Numbered from the stretch's first letter, positions 41,354-49,759 are shown. The stretch: 64,000 nucleotides of DNA from a bacterium (GCA_004560375.1 SFVC01000001.1:1-64000), one strand, 5' to 3'. Numbers and translations: made by a program. The notes: a model not told the origin generated them from the sequence alone.

Positions 41354-41575
41354 CTATTTTGTATTGTTAAAAACCTCGATCCCCAGGATCTCCACCACCG
41401 TCCCCATCTGATACTCCGACTGGGAGCCCGGCGGGTTCAGCTTATGGAGTTTTTCCACGCTGTAGAGAACCGCACGGTATTGAACGGTGCCCCCATCCTT
41501 CAAATGGTTGGGGATGGGGATCAGAAGGGCGGCGAGCAATACCGCGAACATCCCCACAGCGGCTTTTTTCGCCAT
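41354..41575 (-). CDS. Small exported or membrane-anchored protein
   Basis: 73-residue protein with one N-terminal hydrophobic segment (MAKKAAVGMFAVLLAALLIPIP) and a short outer domain (GGTVQYRAVLYSVEKLHKLNPP...YQMGTVVEILGIEVFNN). GGAAAGGAG precedes ATG 41575. Function unknown. It follows the UPF0104 gene by 18 bases and probably shares its transcript. Confidence 0.7.
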   Translation of the reverse strand: MAKKAAVGMFAVLLAALLIPIPNHLKDGGTVQYRAVLYSVEKLHKLNPPGSQSEYQMGTVVEILGIEVFNNTK

Positions 41576-41593
41576 GGTTTCACTCCTTTCCGC

Positions 41594-42712
41594 TTAGGCA
41601 CGGTCGGGGCAACCCTTGACCGGGGCCGCCGCCCGCTCCGCCGCGGGGCCCTTGGGGACGGCGGACTCCACCTCCGGAGCGGTCTCCCGGGCAATCCGGC
41701 GGCCGCGCAGGGTGCGTCCCACCAGCAGCACCACGGCGGTGACGATCAATACCAGATAGCAGTTCAGGGTGCGGCTTAAAATCATGGCGGGGGCCACCAG
41801 CCCCTCCCCAAAGATCAACAGGAAGCTCCGCAGGAACACGTTCTCCGCCGCCCCGGCGGAGCCGGGCAGGGGCAGATATCCCACGGCGAGGGCGCACAGG
41901 GCCTGGAGGGCGAAAGCCTGCCCCAGGGAGAAGCCGGACAGGCCGAAGGCCCGGTACACCACGTAGGGCATGGCGTAGGAGCAGGCCAGCTGGAGGGCGC
42001 TGAGCCCCAGCACCCAGGCCAGCAGGCCGGGGGCCTTCCGAATGAGCTGGGCCCCCCGGCGGTACTCGGCGATGTGGGCGTCCGCCTTGGCCTCCAGCGC
42101 CGCCTTGTCCAGGCGGGGGCATAGCCGTACCGCCAGGGCGATGCAGCCGTACAGCAGCCGCCGGGCGGGGCCGGGGAGGAACAGGAACATCAGCATGGCC
42201 GCGTCAATGAGGGCGAACACCGCCAGCCCCACCCCCAGCAGCAGCCCCACCTGGCCGCCCAGCTGCTCGGTGAGGCCGCCGGCGGTGGTCAGGGCGAAGA
42301 TTCCCCAGCCCATGGCGGCGGTGTTGTAGCCGATGGTGACCAGCAGCATATCCAGCGCGCCGGAGGCGGTGGGCACCCCGTCCTTGCCCATGGCCAGGAT
42401 CTGGGCGGGCTGCCCGCCGGTGGCGGAGGGGGTGATGGTGCTGAAAAAGAAACCGGTGCAGGAGTAGTAGGCGCAGCGGCGGAAGGGCTGGTCGCAGCCC
42501 AGGGCGCGCAGGATGGCATAGGTGGCGGCGGCCTCGCAGCACAGGAACAGGGCCATCAGCGGCAGGCCCAGCAGCAGCACCCAACCGTCCGCGCTGAGCA
42601 GAGCGGCGGCCAGCTGGCCCGGGGTCTGCTGCTTCAGGATGGTGTGTACCGTCCAGCCCAGCAGGGCCAGCACCGCCCCCATGCACAGAAGGTTTTTCAG
42701 TTGCTTTTTCAC
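41594..42712 (-). CDS. UPF0104/LPG-synthase-like membrane protein (putative flippase)
   Basis: 372-residue integral membrane protein with about eight helices, of the lysylphosphatidylglycerol synthase transmembrane (UPF0104) family. Family marks: FFFSTITPSATGGQPAQ near 90 and YLPLPGSAGAAE near 285. Members flip or modify lipids and glycolipids. Start is GTG 42712, overlapping the stop of the glycosyltransferase gene (GTGA), so the two probably make and translocate one glycolipid. Confidence 0.85.
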   Translation of the reverse strand: MKKQLKNLLCMGAVLALLGWTVHTILKQQTPGQLAAALLSADGWVLLLGLPLMALFLCCEAAATYAILRALGCDQPFRRCAYYSCTGFFFSTITPSATGGQPAQILAMGKDGVPTASGALDMLLVTIGYNTAAMGWGIFALTTAGGLTEQLGGQVGLLLGVGLAVFALIDAAMLMFLFLPGPARRLLYGCIALAVRLCPRLDKAALEAKADAHIAEYRRGAQLIRKAPGLLAWVLGLSALQLACSYAMPYVVYRAFGLSGFSLGQAFALQALCALAVGYLPLPGSAGAAENVFLRSFLLIFGEGLVAPAMILSRTLNCYLVLIVTAVVLLVGRTLRGRRIARETAPEVESAVPKGPAAERAAAPVKGCPDRA

Positions 42713-43779
42713 GCGGACACCCTCTCTCCCGCCAGCTCGTCCACCACCTGACAGACCGCCGCCCGGGTCAGCTGGTTGGAGGTCTGCTCCATGGCCCGCT
42801 CCATGGCGGACAGGGCCTTATCATCGTAGATCGTCCGCCGGATGGCGGCCAGGCAGGCGGACTCCTCCTTGGCGGCGATGCGGGCCATGCCATGGCTCAC
42901 CAGAAAGTCTGCGTTTTCCTGCTCCTGCTTCAGGAAGGGCTGCCACGCCAGAATGGGCAGGCGGGCGGCGATGGCCTCGAAGCAGGTGATCCCGCCGGGC
43001 TTGGACAGCATCAGGTGGGCCCGGGCCATGTACCGCTCCACCTCCCGGGTGAAGGGGACGGCCTCGATGTTCTCATACCGGCCGTGGAGGCGCTGGTACA
43101 GCTTCTCATTCTTCCCCGTGAGGATGGTGGTGTGCACCCCGGGCAGGGCGTTCAGCCCCTGATAGAAGGAATCTCGCCGGGGCATGAGCCCCAGGCCGCC
43201 GCCCATAATGAGCAGCTCCCGCCGCCCGGAACGATCCCGCGGGGCTGGCCGGAATTTCCCGCTCACCGGGATGCCGGACACCACCACGGTGTCCGGATCC
43301 ACGCCCTTGGCGGCCAGTCCCCGCCGGACGCTCTCCCCCGCCACCAGGTAACAGTCGGTGCCGGGGTGGATCCACTCGCTGTGGCAGGTCACGTCGGTGA
43401 CGCAGGTGACCAGGGGGATCCCGGACGGGCCGTCCGCCTTGTACCGGGCCATGGCCGCGGAGCAGACAGGGTGGGTGGACACCACCACGTCGGGCACGTA
43501 CTCGTCCAGCAGCCGATCCAGGCCGCCCAGCAGCTCGTTCCCCCGGCTGTCCCCGGGGTCATTGACCGTCAGGTCATGGTAGATATTGTAGAACACCCCG
43601 CCGTAGGTCACCAGCACGTTGAACCACCAGTACATGGCGGCTGCCCGGCCGGGCAGGGCGTATTCAAACAGATCCACGGTGTCGGCCCGGTGGCCCGCCT
43701 GCCGGAGCTGCTCCTGCAGGGCCTGGGCGGCGGACAAGTGCCCCATGCCGAACTTCCCGGTTAAAATCAAAATCTTCAC
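42709..43779 (-). CDS. MGDG-synthase-like glycosyltransferase (GT28 type)
   Basis: 356-residue GT-B glycosyltransferase related to monogalactosyldiacylglycerol synthase and Bacillus UgtP. N-terminal LTGKFGMGHLSAAQALQEQL (MGDG_synth domain) and C-terminal nucleotide-sugar site KPGGITCFEAIAARLPILAWQPFLKQEQENADF. It likely adds glucose or galactose to diacylglycerol for membrane glycolipid or lipoteichoic anchor. Start is GTG 43779, set by AGGAGGGAG eight bases upstream; the longer frame adds leader sequence. A promoter and a leader of about 170 bases lie upstream. Confidence 0.88.
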   Translation of the reverse strand: MKILILTGKFGMGHLSAAQALQEQLRQAGHRADTVDLFEYALPGRAAAMYWWFNVLVTYGGVFYNIYHDLTVNDPGDSRGNELLGGLDRLLDEYVPDVVVSTHPVCSAAMARYKADGPSGIPLVTCVTDVTCHSEWIHPGTDCYLVAGESVRRGLAAKGVDPDTVVVSGIPVSGKFRPAPRDRSGRRELLIMGGGLGLMPRRDSFYQGLNALPGVHTTILTGKNEKLYQRLHGRYENIEAVPFTREVERYMARAHLMLSKPGGITCFEAIAARLPILAWQPFLKQEQENADFLVSHGMARIAAKEESACLAAIRRTIYDDKALSAMERAMEQTSNQLTRAAVCQVVDELAGERVSA

Positions 43780-43990
43780 GAAGATCTCCCTCCTGTCGTC
43801 CACACAAGCCGCGCCCACGGGCGGCGCAGGCCCGGGGGCCTCTTCCCCCGCAGCCGCCGGCAGCCCTTCCCCGGGCTCCCGCCATACAGGAAAGCATTGC
43901 CGGTTTCCCGGCGTGGCAAACGCCGTGGGGCGGAATTTGCCGGTTCTTATCCTATGCTCCCAATTATAAAGGACAAATCTTCAGTTTCAA
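43780..43990 (-). promoter_or_regulatory. Promoter and long structured leader of the glycosyltransferase operon
   Basis: TTGAAA (43985-43990) and TATAAT (43963-43968), 16 bases apart on the minus strand, predict a start near 43956 and a leader of about 175 bases. The leader contains a GCCGG-GAAA-CCGGC tetraloop hairpin and other GC stems. It matches no riboswitch class I know. Confidence 0.55.
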
Positions 43991-44024
43991 GGGAGATCAC
44001 CTTTAGCTTTTGGTGAGAACTTTT

Positions 44025-44543
44025 TTAAGAATCCTTTAAGATTTCCGCCGCCACCCAGCGGATCTCCTCCGGCGGCGTCCCGGAGCAACAGATCGCCCCT
44101 TGCCAGCCCGCCCCGGCATAGCTCCTGTGGGGACAGGGGGGAGGCGTCCCCAGCTGTCTGGGGGGGAACAAGGGGGCGTCCTCCCGCTTGCACCAGCTCT
44201 CCTTCAGCGTCCACAGCCGGAAAAATTCCTCCCAGCTTCCATCAAACCGGGCCAGTTCGCCGGGGCTGAGGGCATAGGCGGGCAGCCCCGCCCGCCGGGG
44301 GCGCACCAGCTCCACATCCACCCCCACCGGGCCGTCGTCGGACAGGGCGCACAGGGCCAGCCCCCCGCTGTGGGACAGGGAAAACCACCGATCCTCCACG
44401 CCCGAAAAGGAAGGTTTGCCCCGGGAGGAGCGCTCCACCGGGGGCAGCGACGGCCAGCCCCAGCAGTCCTGGATCGCCCACGCCAGCAGGGACCATGCCA
44501 GCAGCCTGCCGTCCACCCCTTCTGTGCCGTACAGCGCCGTCAT
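44025..44543 (-). CDS. 4'-phosphopantetheinyl transferase, Sfp family
   Basis: 172-residue enzyme transferring phosphopantetheine from CoA to carrier proteins. Motifs: FSLSHSG (His58), GVDVELV (Asp76, Glu78, Mg2+ site) and FFRLWTLKESWCK (Glu115, Lys119). Start ATG 44543 follows GGAGGAG; a further upstream ATG lies inside that site. Shorter than Sfp itself (about 225 residues). No polyketide or peptide synthase is nearby, so the target carrier is elsewhere. Confidence 0.88.
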   Translation of the reverse strand: MTALYGTEGVDGRLLAWSLLAWAIQDCWGWPSLPPVERSSRGKPSFSGVEDRWFSLSHSGGLALCALSDDGPVGVDVELVRPRRAGLPAYALSPGELARFDGSWEEFFRLWTLKESWCKREDAPLFPPRQLGTPPPCPHRSYAGAGWQGAICCSGTPPEEIRWVAAEILKDS

Positions 44544-44607
44544 AGATTTCTCCTCCATTCCCCGTAAATTGCGCCATTCCCAACTCCACCCAAGCCCATG
44601 GCGCCAC

Positions 44608-44633
44608 AAAAAAAGCTCCGGGCGCAGCCCGGA
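44608..44633 (-). terminator. Terminator downstream of tRNA-Ser
   Basis: TCCGGGC / GCCCGGA with TGC loop followed by seven Ts on the minus strand, just before the PPTase gene. Confidence 0.75.
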
Positions 44634-44655
44634 ACCCAGCCGCCCGCAGGGCGGC

Positions 44656-44761
44656 CCCCAACCGCGAGCCCAGCGCAGCGCTTCGCGGTTGGAAGCGAAG
44701 AAATTCCCACCAGAGTGCAGTTTTCGCCAAAGGCGGAAACGGAACGGTGGTGGGAATTTCT
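44656..44761. repeat. Structured intergenic element beside tRNA-Ser
   Basis: Contains a 10-bp hairpin (CCAACCGCGA at 44658-44667 with TCGCGGTTGG) and a 14-bp inverted repeat (44699-44712 with 44748-44761) that encloses TTTCGCCAAAGGCGGAA. A related block occurs inverted in the aspS leader (about 57304-57385), with the same 17-base core and a GCCCAGCG segment. Probably a second dispersed repeat family. Confidence 0.5.
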
Positions 44762-44765
44762 GAGC

Positions 44766-44858
44766 TGGCGCAGTGGGAGGGATTCGAACCCTCGGACGGC
44801 TTTTGACCGTCACACGATTTCCAGTCGTGCTCGTTATGACCACTTCGATACCACTGCG
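44766..44858 (-). tRNA. tRNA-Ser(GGA)
   Basis: Acceptor CGCAGTG / CACTGCG with encoded CCA, anticodon loop CTGGAAA (anticodon GGA, reading UCC/UCU), a long class II variable arm (GACGGTC...GCCGTC), and T arm GAGGGTTCGAATCCCTC. The long variable arm and anticodon fix serine. 93 bases including CCA. Confidence 0.95.
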
Positions 44859-45053
44859 TATCTCACTTGGAAGTCAACAGCACATATTATACCCACCATT
44901 CCCGTCCTTGTCAAGTCAAAACTTCTCAAATTCGATAAATCTTTCTCTCCCGCCCTCTACCCCTGCCGCCGCTCCTGTGATATACTGTTGGACTGTGGGC
45001 CGGCGCCGCCTGTGGCCCGCCCCGTAACCTTAATTATAAGGTAGGTGATCCCC

Positions 45054-45332
45054 GTGTCCCAGCCCCTCCGCCTCCTGTTGATCTGGATGGGAGCCCTCAG
45101 CGCCCTGGCCTTCGCCCTCTACGGCTGGGACAAGGCTCTGGCTAAGCTCCACCGCCGCCGTGTCCCCGAGACGGCGCTGCTCTGCTGCGCCCTGCTGGGC
45201 GGATCCGCCGGAGCCCTGCTGGCCATGACCATGTTTCGCCACAAAATCCGCAAGCCCCCCTTCCGGTACGGCGTGCCCCTCCTCCTGGCGATTCACGCCG
45301 CCTTTTTGCTCTACGCCGCCGGACAGGGCTGA
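45054..45332 (+). CDS. DUF1294 family membrane protein
   Basis: 92-residue protein with three hydrophobic segments and the DUF1294 pattern (FALYGWDKALAKLHRRRVPETALL, LGGSAGALLAMTMFRHKIRKPPFRYGVP). Function unknown. GTG 45054 is chosen because AAGGTAGGTG lies just upstream; an in-frame GTG at 45045 overlaps that site. Confidence 0.82.
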   Translation: MSQPLRLLLIWMGALSALAFALYGWDKALAKLHRRRVPETALLCCALLGGSAGALLAMTMFRHKIRKPPFRYGVPLLLAIHAAFLLYAAGQG

Positions 45333-45408
45333 TCCCCCTGCCTGCCCCGCCTGAAACCGGCAGGGTGGGCAGGTTTTCGTTTTTCTTGAAAAATTTTTTA
45401 AGATCCTG

Positions 45409-45471
45409 TTGACAAGCGGCGCTTCAAGAGGTACAATGGCAATAGTTACAAATCGGTAACAACCCGTTACA
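45409..45471 (+). promoter_or_regulatory. Promoter with WalR-like boxes
   Basis: TTGACA (45409-45414) and TACAAT (45432-45437), 17 bases apart. Just downstream, GTTACA (45445-45450), GTAACA (45456-45461) and GTTACA (45466-45471) read on the minus strand as TGTTAC-N5-TGTAAC, an exact match to the WalR consensus TGTWAH-N5-TGTWAH. Its place over the start site would suit repression. Confidence 0.55.
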
Positions 45472-45489
45472 ACTTTTGAGGAGGCACCC

Positions 45490-45780
45490 ATGGCTGAAAA
45501 ATCCGGCGCCCTGATGTATAAGGGACACCCGCTCCGCCGCAAGGACAATCTGATCTACTACGGCTCCATGGCCGACAAATACATCATCATGATCCAGGTG
45601 ACCAGCTCTGAGAAGGAGGGTGGCCTGGAGGTGGCCAACAAGGTGCAGCTCCAGCTTCAGCGCACCGAGCCCGGCCTGAAAAGCAAGGATCGGGTGGTGA
45701 AGCAGAGCGACCAGCCCGATCTGTTCTCCGCCATCGACATGGGTTCCATCTGGCTGATGCGGGCCCTGGCCGGCAAGTAA
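45490..45780 (+). CDS. Hypothetical small cytoplasmic protein
   Basis: 96-residue soluble alpha/beta protein (GALMYKGHPLRRKDNLIYYGSMADKYIIMIQV...). No signal peptide, and no family recognised. TTGAGGAGG precedes ATG 45490. It is 47 bases before the NlpC/P60 gene, so it is probably co-transcribed with that wall hydrolase under a WalR-like promoter. Confidence 0.7.
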   Translation: MAEKSGALMYKGHPLRRKDNLIYYGSMADKYIIMIQVTSSEKEGGLEVANKVQLQLQRTEPGLKSKDRVVKQSDQPDLFSAIDMGSIWLMRALAGK

Positions 45781-45827
45781 AGTCCCATCTGTTTACCCAC
45801 GAAAATTTTGAATGGAGGAACCTTCCA

Positions 45828-46739
45828 ATGACTTTCAAAGCCAAAGCCGTCCGGGTCGCCGCTGCCGCCGGACTGGCCCTCGTTATGACCACCGGCGTCG
45901 CGTTTGCCTCCATCGGCAGCGCCACCGTTACCGCCGACTCTCTGCGCCTGCGTAGCGAGGCCAACACCAGCTCCGCCACCATGACCAAGGCCCCCAAGGG
46001 CGCCACCGTCACCGTGGAGGAGGATGTGGGCAACGGCTGGTATAAGGTTACATATGGGAATCAAACCGGCTATATGTCCGGCGACTGGCTCACCGTCTCC
46101 CTGGCGGACGGCACCGTAGTTCCCGCTGCCGAGGGCACGGAGCCCGAGCAGAAGCGGGGCCTGATCACCGCCAGCGCGTTGAACGTCCGTTCCGGCGCGG
46201 GCACCAGTTACAAGAAGGTGGGTTCCCTCAAGGCCGGCGCTGTGGTGGACATCGTGGCCGACCTGGGCAATGGCTGGTATCAGATCGACTCCGGCTATAT
46301 CTCTGCGGAGTATGTCACCCTGGTGGACGCCGATTACCAGGCCTCCAGCTCTCTGGGTGCCTCCGCCGCCGCGATGGCCAAGAGCCTGTTGGGCTGCCGC
46401 TACCGCTCCGGCGCCGCCGGCCCCAGCTCCTTCGATTGCTCCGGCCTGATGTACTACATCTACAAGCAGCTGGGCCATCCCATCGCCCGGGGCTCCTCCA
46501 GCCAGTACTACAACAGCGGTTACTTCGTGTCCACCAGCGCCATGCAGCCCGGCGATCTGATCTTCTTCTTCGACCGCCGCTTTGACAGCTCCGGCGGCAC
46601 CCTCCCCACCACCCACGTGGGGATGTACGTGGGGAACGGCCAGTTTATTCACGCCTCCACCACCTCCTATCGGGTGCAGTACGACAGCATTTACGGCTAC
46701 TATGCTCCCTACATCGTGGGCGCGAAGCGCATTGGCTGA
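45828..46739 (+). CDS. Secreted NlpC/P60 endopeptidase with two SH3 domains
   Basis: 303-residue wall hydrolase. Signal peptide (1-28, AFAS), two bacterial SH3 domains (about 32-90 and 111-166) for wall binding, and a C-terminal NlpC/P60 domain with catalytic Cys204 (FDCSG), His263 (THVGMYVG) and His275 (QFIHA). It would cut gamma-D-Glu-diaminopimelate type bonds in stem peptides. TGGAGG precedes ATG 45828. A strong terminator follows. Confidence 0.95.
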   Translation: MTFKAKAVRVAAAAGLALVMTTGVAFASIGSATVTADSLRLRSEANTSSATMTKAPKGATVTVEEDVGNGWYKVTYGNQTGYMSGDWLTVSLADGTVVPAAEGTEPEQKRGLITASALNVRSGAGTSYKKVGSLKAGAVVDIVADLGNGWYQIDSGYISAEYVTLVDADYQASSSLGASAAAMAKSLLGCRYRSGAAGPSSFDCSGLMYYIYKQLGHPIARGSSSQYYNSGYFVSTSAMQPGDLIFFFDRRFDSSGGTLPTTHVGMYVGNGQFIHASTTSYRVQYDSIYGYYAPYIVGAKRIG

Positions 46740-46757
46740 TTGAACCTTACTTAAATG

Positions 46758-46793
46758 AAATCAGGCGCGTGATTTTCATCACGCGCCTGATTT
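46758..46793. terminator. Bidirectional terminator after the NlpC/P60 gene
   Basis: A perfect 16-bp stem (46758-46773 with 46778-46793, loop TTTC) followed by a T-run on the plus strand, between convergent genes. Confidence 0.85.
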
Positions 46794-46855
46794 TTTAGTG
46801 GAGCGCCCGGGGCTCTCTTTTCGCGCAAGGCCGCCCCGGAGGGCTCCGCGGACTG

Positions 46856-47071
46856 TTACGCGGGGCTGTGCCGGCGGTTGTCCTCCGGGCGGAACAGCAG
46901 GGTGAGACACCACAGGGCGGCCAGGCCCACGATGGTGTAGATGATGCGGGCCAGCCAGGTGCCGGAGCCGCCGCTGATAAAGGCCACCAGGTCAAAGTTC
47001 AGCAGCCCGATGAGCCCCCAGTTCAGCCCGCCGATGATGGACAGGGCCAGGGCGATCTTGTCCAGAAACAT
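46856..47071 (-). CDS. DUF378 family membrane protein
   Basis: 71-residue protein with two membrane helices and the DUF378 pattern ALSIIGGLNWGLIGLLNFDLVAFI...RIIYTIVGLAALW. Function unknown. GGAGG precedes ATG 47071. It stands alone, downstream of yerB. Confidence 0.88.
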   Translation of the reverse strand: MFLDKIALALSIIGGLNWGLIGLLNFDLVAFISGGSGTWLARIIYTIVGLAALWCLTLLFRPEDNRRHSPA

Positions 47072-47193
47072 GGTGCAAACCTCCTTTGCGTCCCTGCCCG
47101 CGCCGCGGGAAGGGACGATTTTTTGTCACAAAGGTAGTTTGCGCCGGGAAAAGTCCGCTATGCTGGAAAATTCCCGCTTTTTTGAGAGAAAAA

Positions 47194-48276
47194 TTATTCT
47201 GCGGTGACGGTGCGGCTGGTGGGGATGATGCACACGTAGCTCTTGCCCACGCCCAGGGTCAGGGGGGAGCCGTCCTCGTTGAAATAGCGCAGCTGCTGGT
47301 TGGCGTCTCCCTTCTTCCAGGTGATGGGGGCCATCTTGCCGCCGCAGGCGAACCAGCCGCTGCCGGAGGACAGATCCACGGTGATCCGGCCCTTGTCGTC
47401 CACCACGTTGCAGGTGGTCTGGAGTACCAGCAGGTTGGTGACCGCCACCTGGGTGTTGTCGTTGCCGTCAATGTAAGGCTGGCCGTACTCCTCCACCGCG
47501 TACAGCTTGGTGGTCGCGTCATAGCGGAACACGCCGGATTTGTAGTTGGAGAAGGGGACGGTGACGGTGACCGCGCTCTGGCCGCCGGCGGGGGTACCGT
47601 CCTCGGCAAAGGCCATCTCGTACCGGTAGCCTTCCGTGTGGGCGGTCTTTTCCTCCTTGGCCAGCATAGCGCTCACCGCCTCGCCGGAGGTCAGCAGGGA
47701 GTGCTCAACGGCGTAGCGGTGACCGGCGATGCGCTCCCGATCCCGCCAGAACATCCCGGCCGCCGCAGAGCTGAAGCGGCCGTTGACTCCGTCCACGGTG
47801 AACAGGCCCAGCCGGCTCTTGGTCTCGTAGAACTCGGGGCTGGCGCCGGCATGGATGTACACTGCGTCATGGCCCTGGGCCAGCTCCCAGTAGTACTGCC
47901 GGGCGGAGCGGACGGAGCCGATGAGCCCCACCTGCTCGGGGTGCTGGTACACCGCCAGCATCCGGGTGATGCCGCCCTCGGCCAGCACTTCGTAGATGAT
48001 ATCCGCCTGGCTGTTCCCCTGCTGGGGCAGGGCGGCCTTCAAATTGTTCAGCATAATGGCCACCGGACGGGCGCCGGAGAGATCCTCCTCACATGGCAGG
48101 CCGGTGAGGGGCTCCCGGATGGGCTCCGGGGTGGGTTCCGGGGTGGGCTCCGGGGTGGCGGTGGCCTCCGGGGTGACGGTGGGATCCGGGGTGGCGGTGG
48201 GCTCGCCGGTGGTGTCGCCGCAGGCGGACAGGAACAGGAGCAGCAGGGCGGAAAACAGACAGATCACGCGCTTCAT
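47194..48276 (-). CDS. yerB: DUF3048 lipoprotein (YerB-like)
   Basis: 360-residue exported lipoprotein. Lipobox FLSAC, a Thr/Pro/Glu repeat linker (about 22-52), then DUF3048 N-terminal (LPCEEDLSGARPVAIMLNNLKAALPQQG) and C-terminal domains. The Bacillus counterpart YerB interacts with penicillin-binding protein and is tied to wall synthesis. GGAGGG precedes ATG 48276. Confidence 0.9.
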   Translation of the reverse strand: MKRVICLFSALLLLFLSACGDTTGEPTATPDPTVTPEATATPEPTPEPTPEPIREPLTGLPCEEDLSGARPVAIMLNNLKAALPQQGNSQADIIYEVLAEGGITRMLAVYQHPEQVGLIGSVRSARQYYWELAQGHDAVYIHAGASPEFYETKSRLGLFTVDGVNGRFSSAAAGMFWRDRERIAGHRYAVEHSLLTSGEAVSAMLAKEEKTAHTEGYRYEMAFAEDGTPAGGQSAVTVTVPFSNYKSGVFRYDATTKLYAVEEYGQPYIDGNDNTQVAVTNLLVLQTTCNVVDDKGRITVDLSSGSGWFACGGKMAPITWKKGDANQQLRYFNEDGSPLTLGVGKSYVCIIPTSRTVTAE

Positions 48277-48405
48277 GAAAGTCCCTCCTCAGGCTCAGCG
48301 CCCAACCATAGCGGGTTGACGCAGGCGTTTCCATTATTGTACCAAATTTGTCGAAGGTTGTAAAGGTTTCCCGGCAAGATGGGGGCGGGAGGCGGGGAAT
48401 CGCTC

Positions 48406-48434
48406 TTGCCATTCGTGCCGGGGTTTGCTATAAT
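48406..48434 (+). promoter_or_regulatory. Promoter of the methionine-synthase-like relic
   Basis: TTGCCA (48406-48411) and TATAAT (48429-48434) with a 17-base spacer. Confidence 0.8.
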
Positions 48435-48440
48435 ATCGGC

Positions 48441-48510
48441 AAACGCCGTGCAGGCACGGCGATCCCCGGGCCATGCCTGCCGCCCCAGGGCGGTGGGCGG
48501 GGAAGCTCGA
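48441..48510 (+). promoter_or_regulatory. Structured 5' leader of unknown class
   Basis: The roughly 100-base leader holds a CGCCGTG / CACGGCG hairpin (48446-48463) and a nested hairpin (TCCCCG / CGGGGA enclosing CCGCCC / GGGCGG, about 48464-48503). GCAGGC in the first loop can pair with GCCTGC in the second, so two alternative folds are possible. It fits no riboswitch class I can name. Confidence 0.4.
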
Positions 48511-48541
48511 TTTTTTGGAAAAGGAGTTGTGACGCTGCGCT

Positions 48542-49333
48542 ATGGACGCTTCTGTGCCCATATTCCGGCAGACGCTGGCCCCCCTGGGGCTGGACGTGCC
48601 TCCCATGGGGGAGACCCCCTTTGAGGAGCTGGCCTCCGCCTTCCGGCAACGCCTCATCCCCGGGACGGGGCCCGTGTACATCGCGGGTATGACCACCATG
48701 GCCGAGTGCCGCGCCGCCCTGGTGGCGGTGCGGGAGGCGGGCGGCCCAGCCCCCTGGGTGAGCTGGGTGTGCGACGAGGACGGGGAATCGCCCACCCGGG
48801 TGCATATGCTGGCCGCCCTGTTTGTGGCGGAGGGGATGGGGGCCGCCGCCTTCGGCCTGGACTGCCCGGAGGAGTGCGCCCCGGAACGCTTGAAGGAGCT
48901 GGCCCAGTATGCCCGCGTCCCGCTGTTCTGGGCGGGGGCGGACGGCCTTGCGCCCTTTCCCTACACCCCCAGCCGCCGGGATCCCGACGTCATCCCCTGC
49001 GCCACCGGCACCGCCCCATGCTTCGTCACCCGCACCATCGACGTGGGGGAGGAGCTGGAGTGCGGTCCGGATCTGCTGGAGGACATCATCGCCGCCGAGG
49101 ACGACCCGGTGGGGGCGGTGAAGATCGTGATCCAGGAGCCGGACGATGTGGACGTCTTCGCCCAGCACCAGTACGCGGTGCGGGAGGCCCTGTGCCTGTG
49201 CTCCGACGTGCCGGAGCTGCTGGAGGGGGCGTTGCGGGTGTACCAGGGCCGGGCCTTTTATGACGGAACCGGCGGGCTGGAGCGGCCGGATCTGGATCGG
49301 CTGAGCCGCCTGTATGGGCTGATCGTGCTGTAG
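48542..49333 (+). CDS. Degenerate homocysteine-methyltransferase / pterin-domain protein
   Basis: 263-residue soluble protein. Residues about 45-130 resemble the second half of the homocysteine-binding barrel of MetH (TMAECRAALVAVREAGG, DEDGESPTRVHMLAALFVAEGMGAAAFGLDCPEE): the Cys of the GxxC zinc position is kept, but the GGCCG zinc pair is absent. The C-terminal part (CSDVPELLEGALRVYQGRAFYDGT) resembles a pterin-binding segment. It is far shorter than MetH and lacks the cobalamin domain. Probably a non-catalytic relic or sensor; the assignment is by eye and tentative. ATG 48542 is the first start after an in-frame stop, 15 bases from GGAG, which is unusually far. Confidence 0.5.
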   Translation: MDASVPIFRQTLAPLGLDVPPMGETPFEELASAFRQRLIPGTGPVYIAGMTTMAECRAALVAVREAGGPAPWVSWVCDEDGESPTRVHMLAALFVAEGMGAAAFGLDCPEECAPERLKELAQYARVPLFWAGADGLAPFPYTPSRRDPDVIPCATGTAPCFVTRTIDVGEELECGPDLLEDIIAAEDDPVGAVKIVIQEPDDVDVFAQHQYAVREALCLCSDVPELLEGALRVYQGRAFYDGTGGLERPDLDRLSRLYGLIVL

Positions 49334-49347
49334 GGGGGCAGAACAAC

Positions 49348-49734
49348 ATGGTTTTGAGCATCGACGAGGTAAACGACATCCTGGATGAGATCTACGACGA
49401 GTTCCCGGAGGCGCTGTTCCAGGAGCTCAACGGCGGCGTGCTGCTGCTGGAGGAAGCCCTGCCTGATCCGGACGCGGGGGAGGACGTCTATATCATGGGC
49501 GAGTACTGCGTGGATGGGCTGGGCCGGTACATCAACATCTATTACGGCTCCTTTGCCGCCCTGCTCTTTGACGAGCCCCGCCAGGTGTGGGAGGAGGAGC
49601 TGCGAACCACCCTGCGCCATGAGCTGACCCACCATGTGGAGGGGCTGGCGGGGGAGCGGAGCCTGGAGTACAAGGACTCCGCCCAGCTGGACGCCCTGCG
49701 CCACGGGGAAGATTGGCCGCCGGAGGGCGAATAA
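49348..49734 (+). CDS. Zincin-like metallopeptidase family protein
   Basis: 128-residue protein of the small minimal zincin family: HELTHH (HExxH at about residue 90) after the typical GRYINIYYGSFAALL strand-helix. Acidic and cytoplasmic. Physiological substrate unknown. It lies 14 bases after the preceding gene and 25 before the next, so probably in one transcript. ATG 49348 has GGGGGG upstream. Confidence 0.85.
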   Translation: MVLSIDEVNDILDEIYDEFPEALFQELNGGVLLLEEALPDPDAGEDVYIMGEYCVDGLGRYINIYYGSFAALLFDEPRQVWEEELRTTLRHELTHHVEGLAGERSLEYKDSAQLDALRHGEDWPPEGE

Positions 49735-49759
49735 CCAGAACAGAAAGGGAGAAAACGCC

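Noticed and set aside
43780..43960. Cyclic di-GMP riboswitch in the glycosyltransferase leader
   Set aside because: A GAAA tetraloop hairpin is present, but the conserved CGCAAAGCC-type core and receptor are not.
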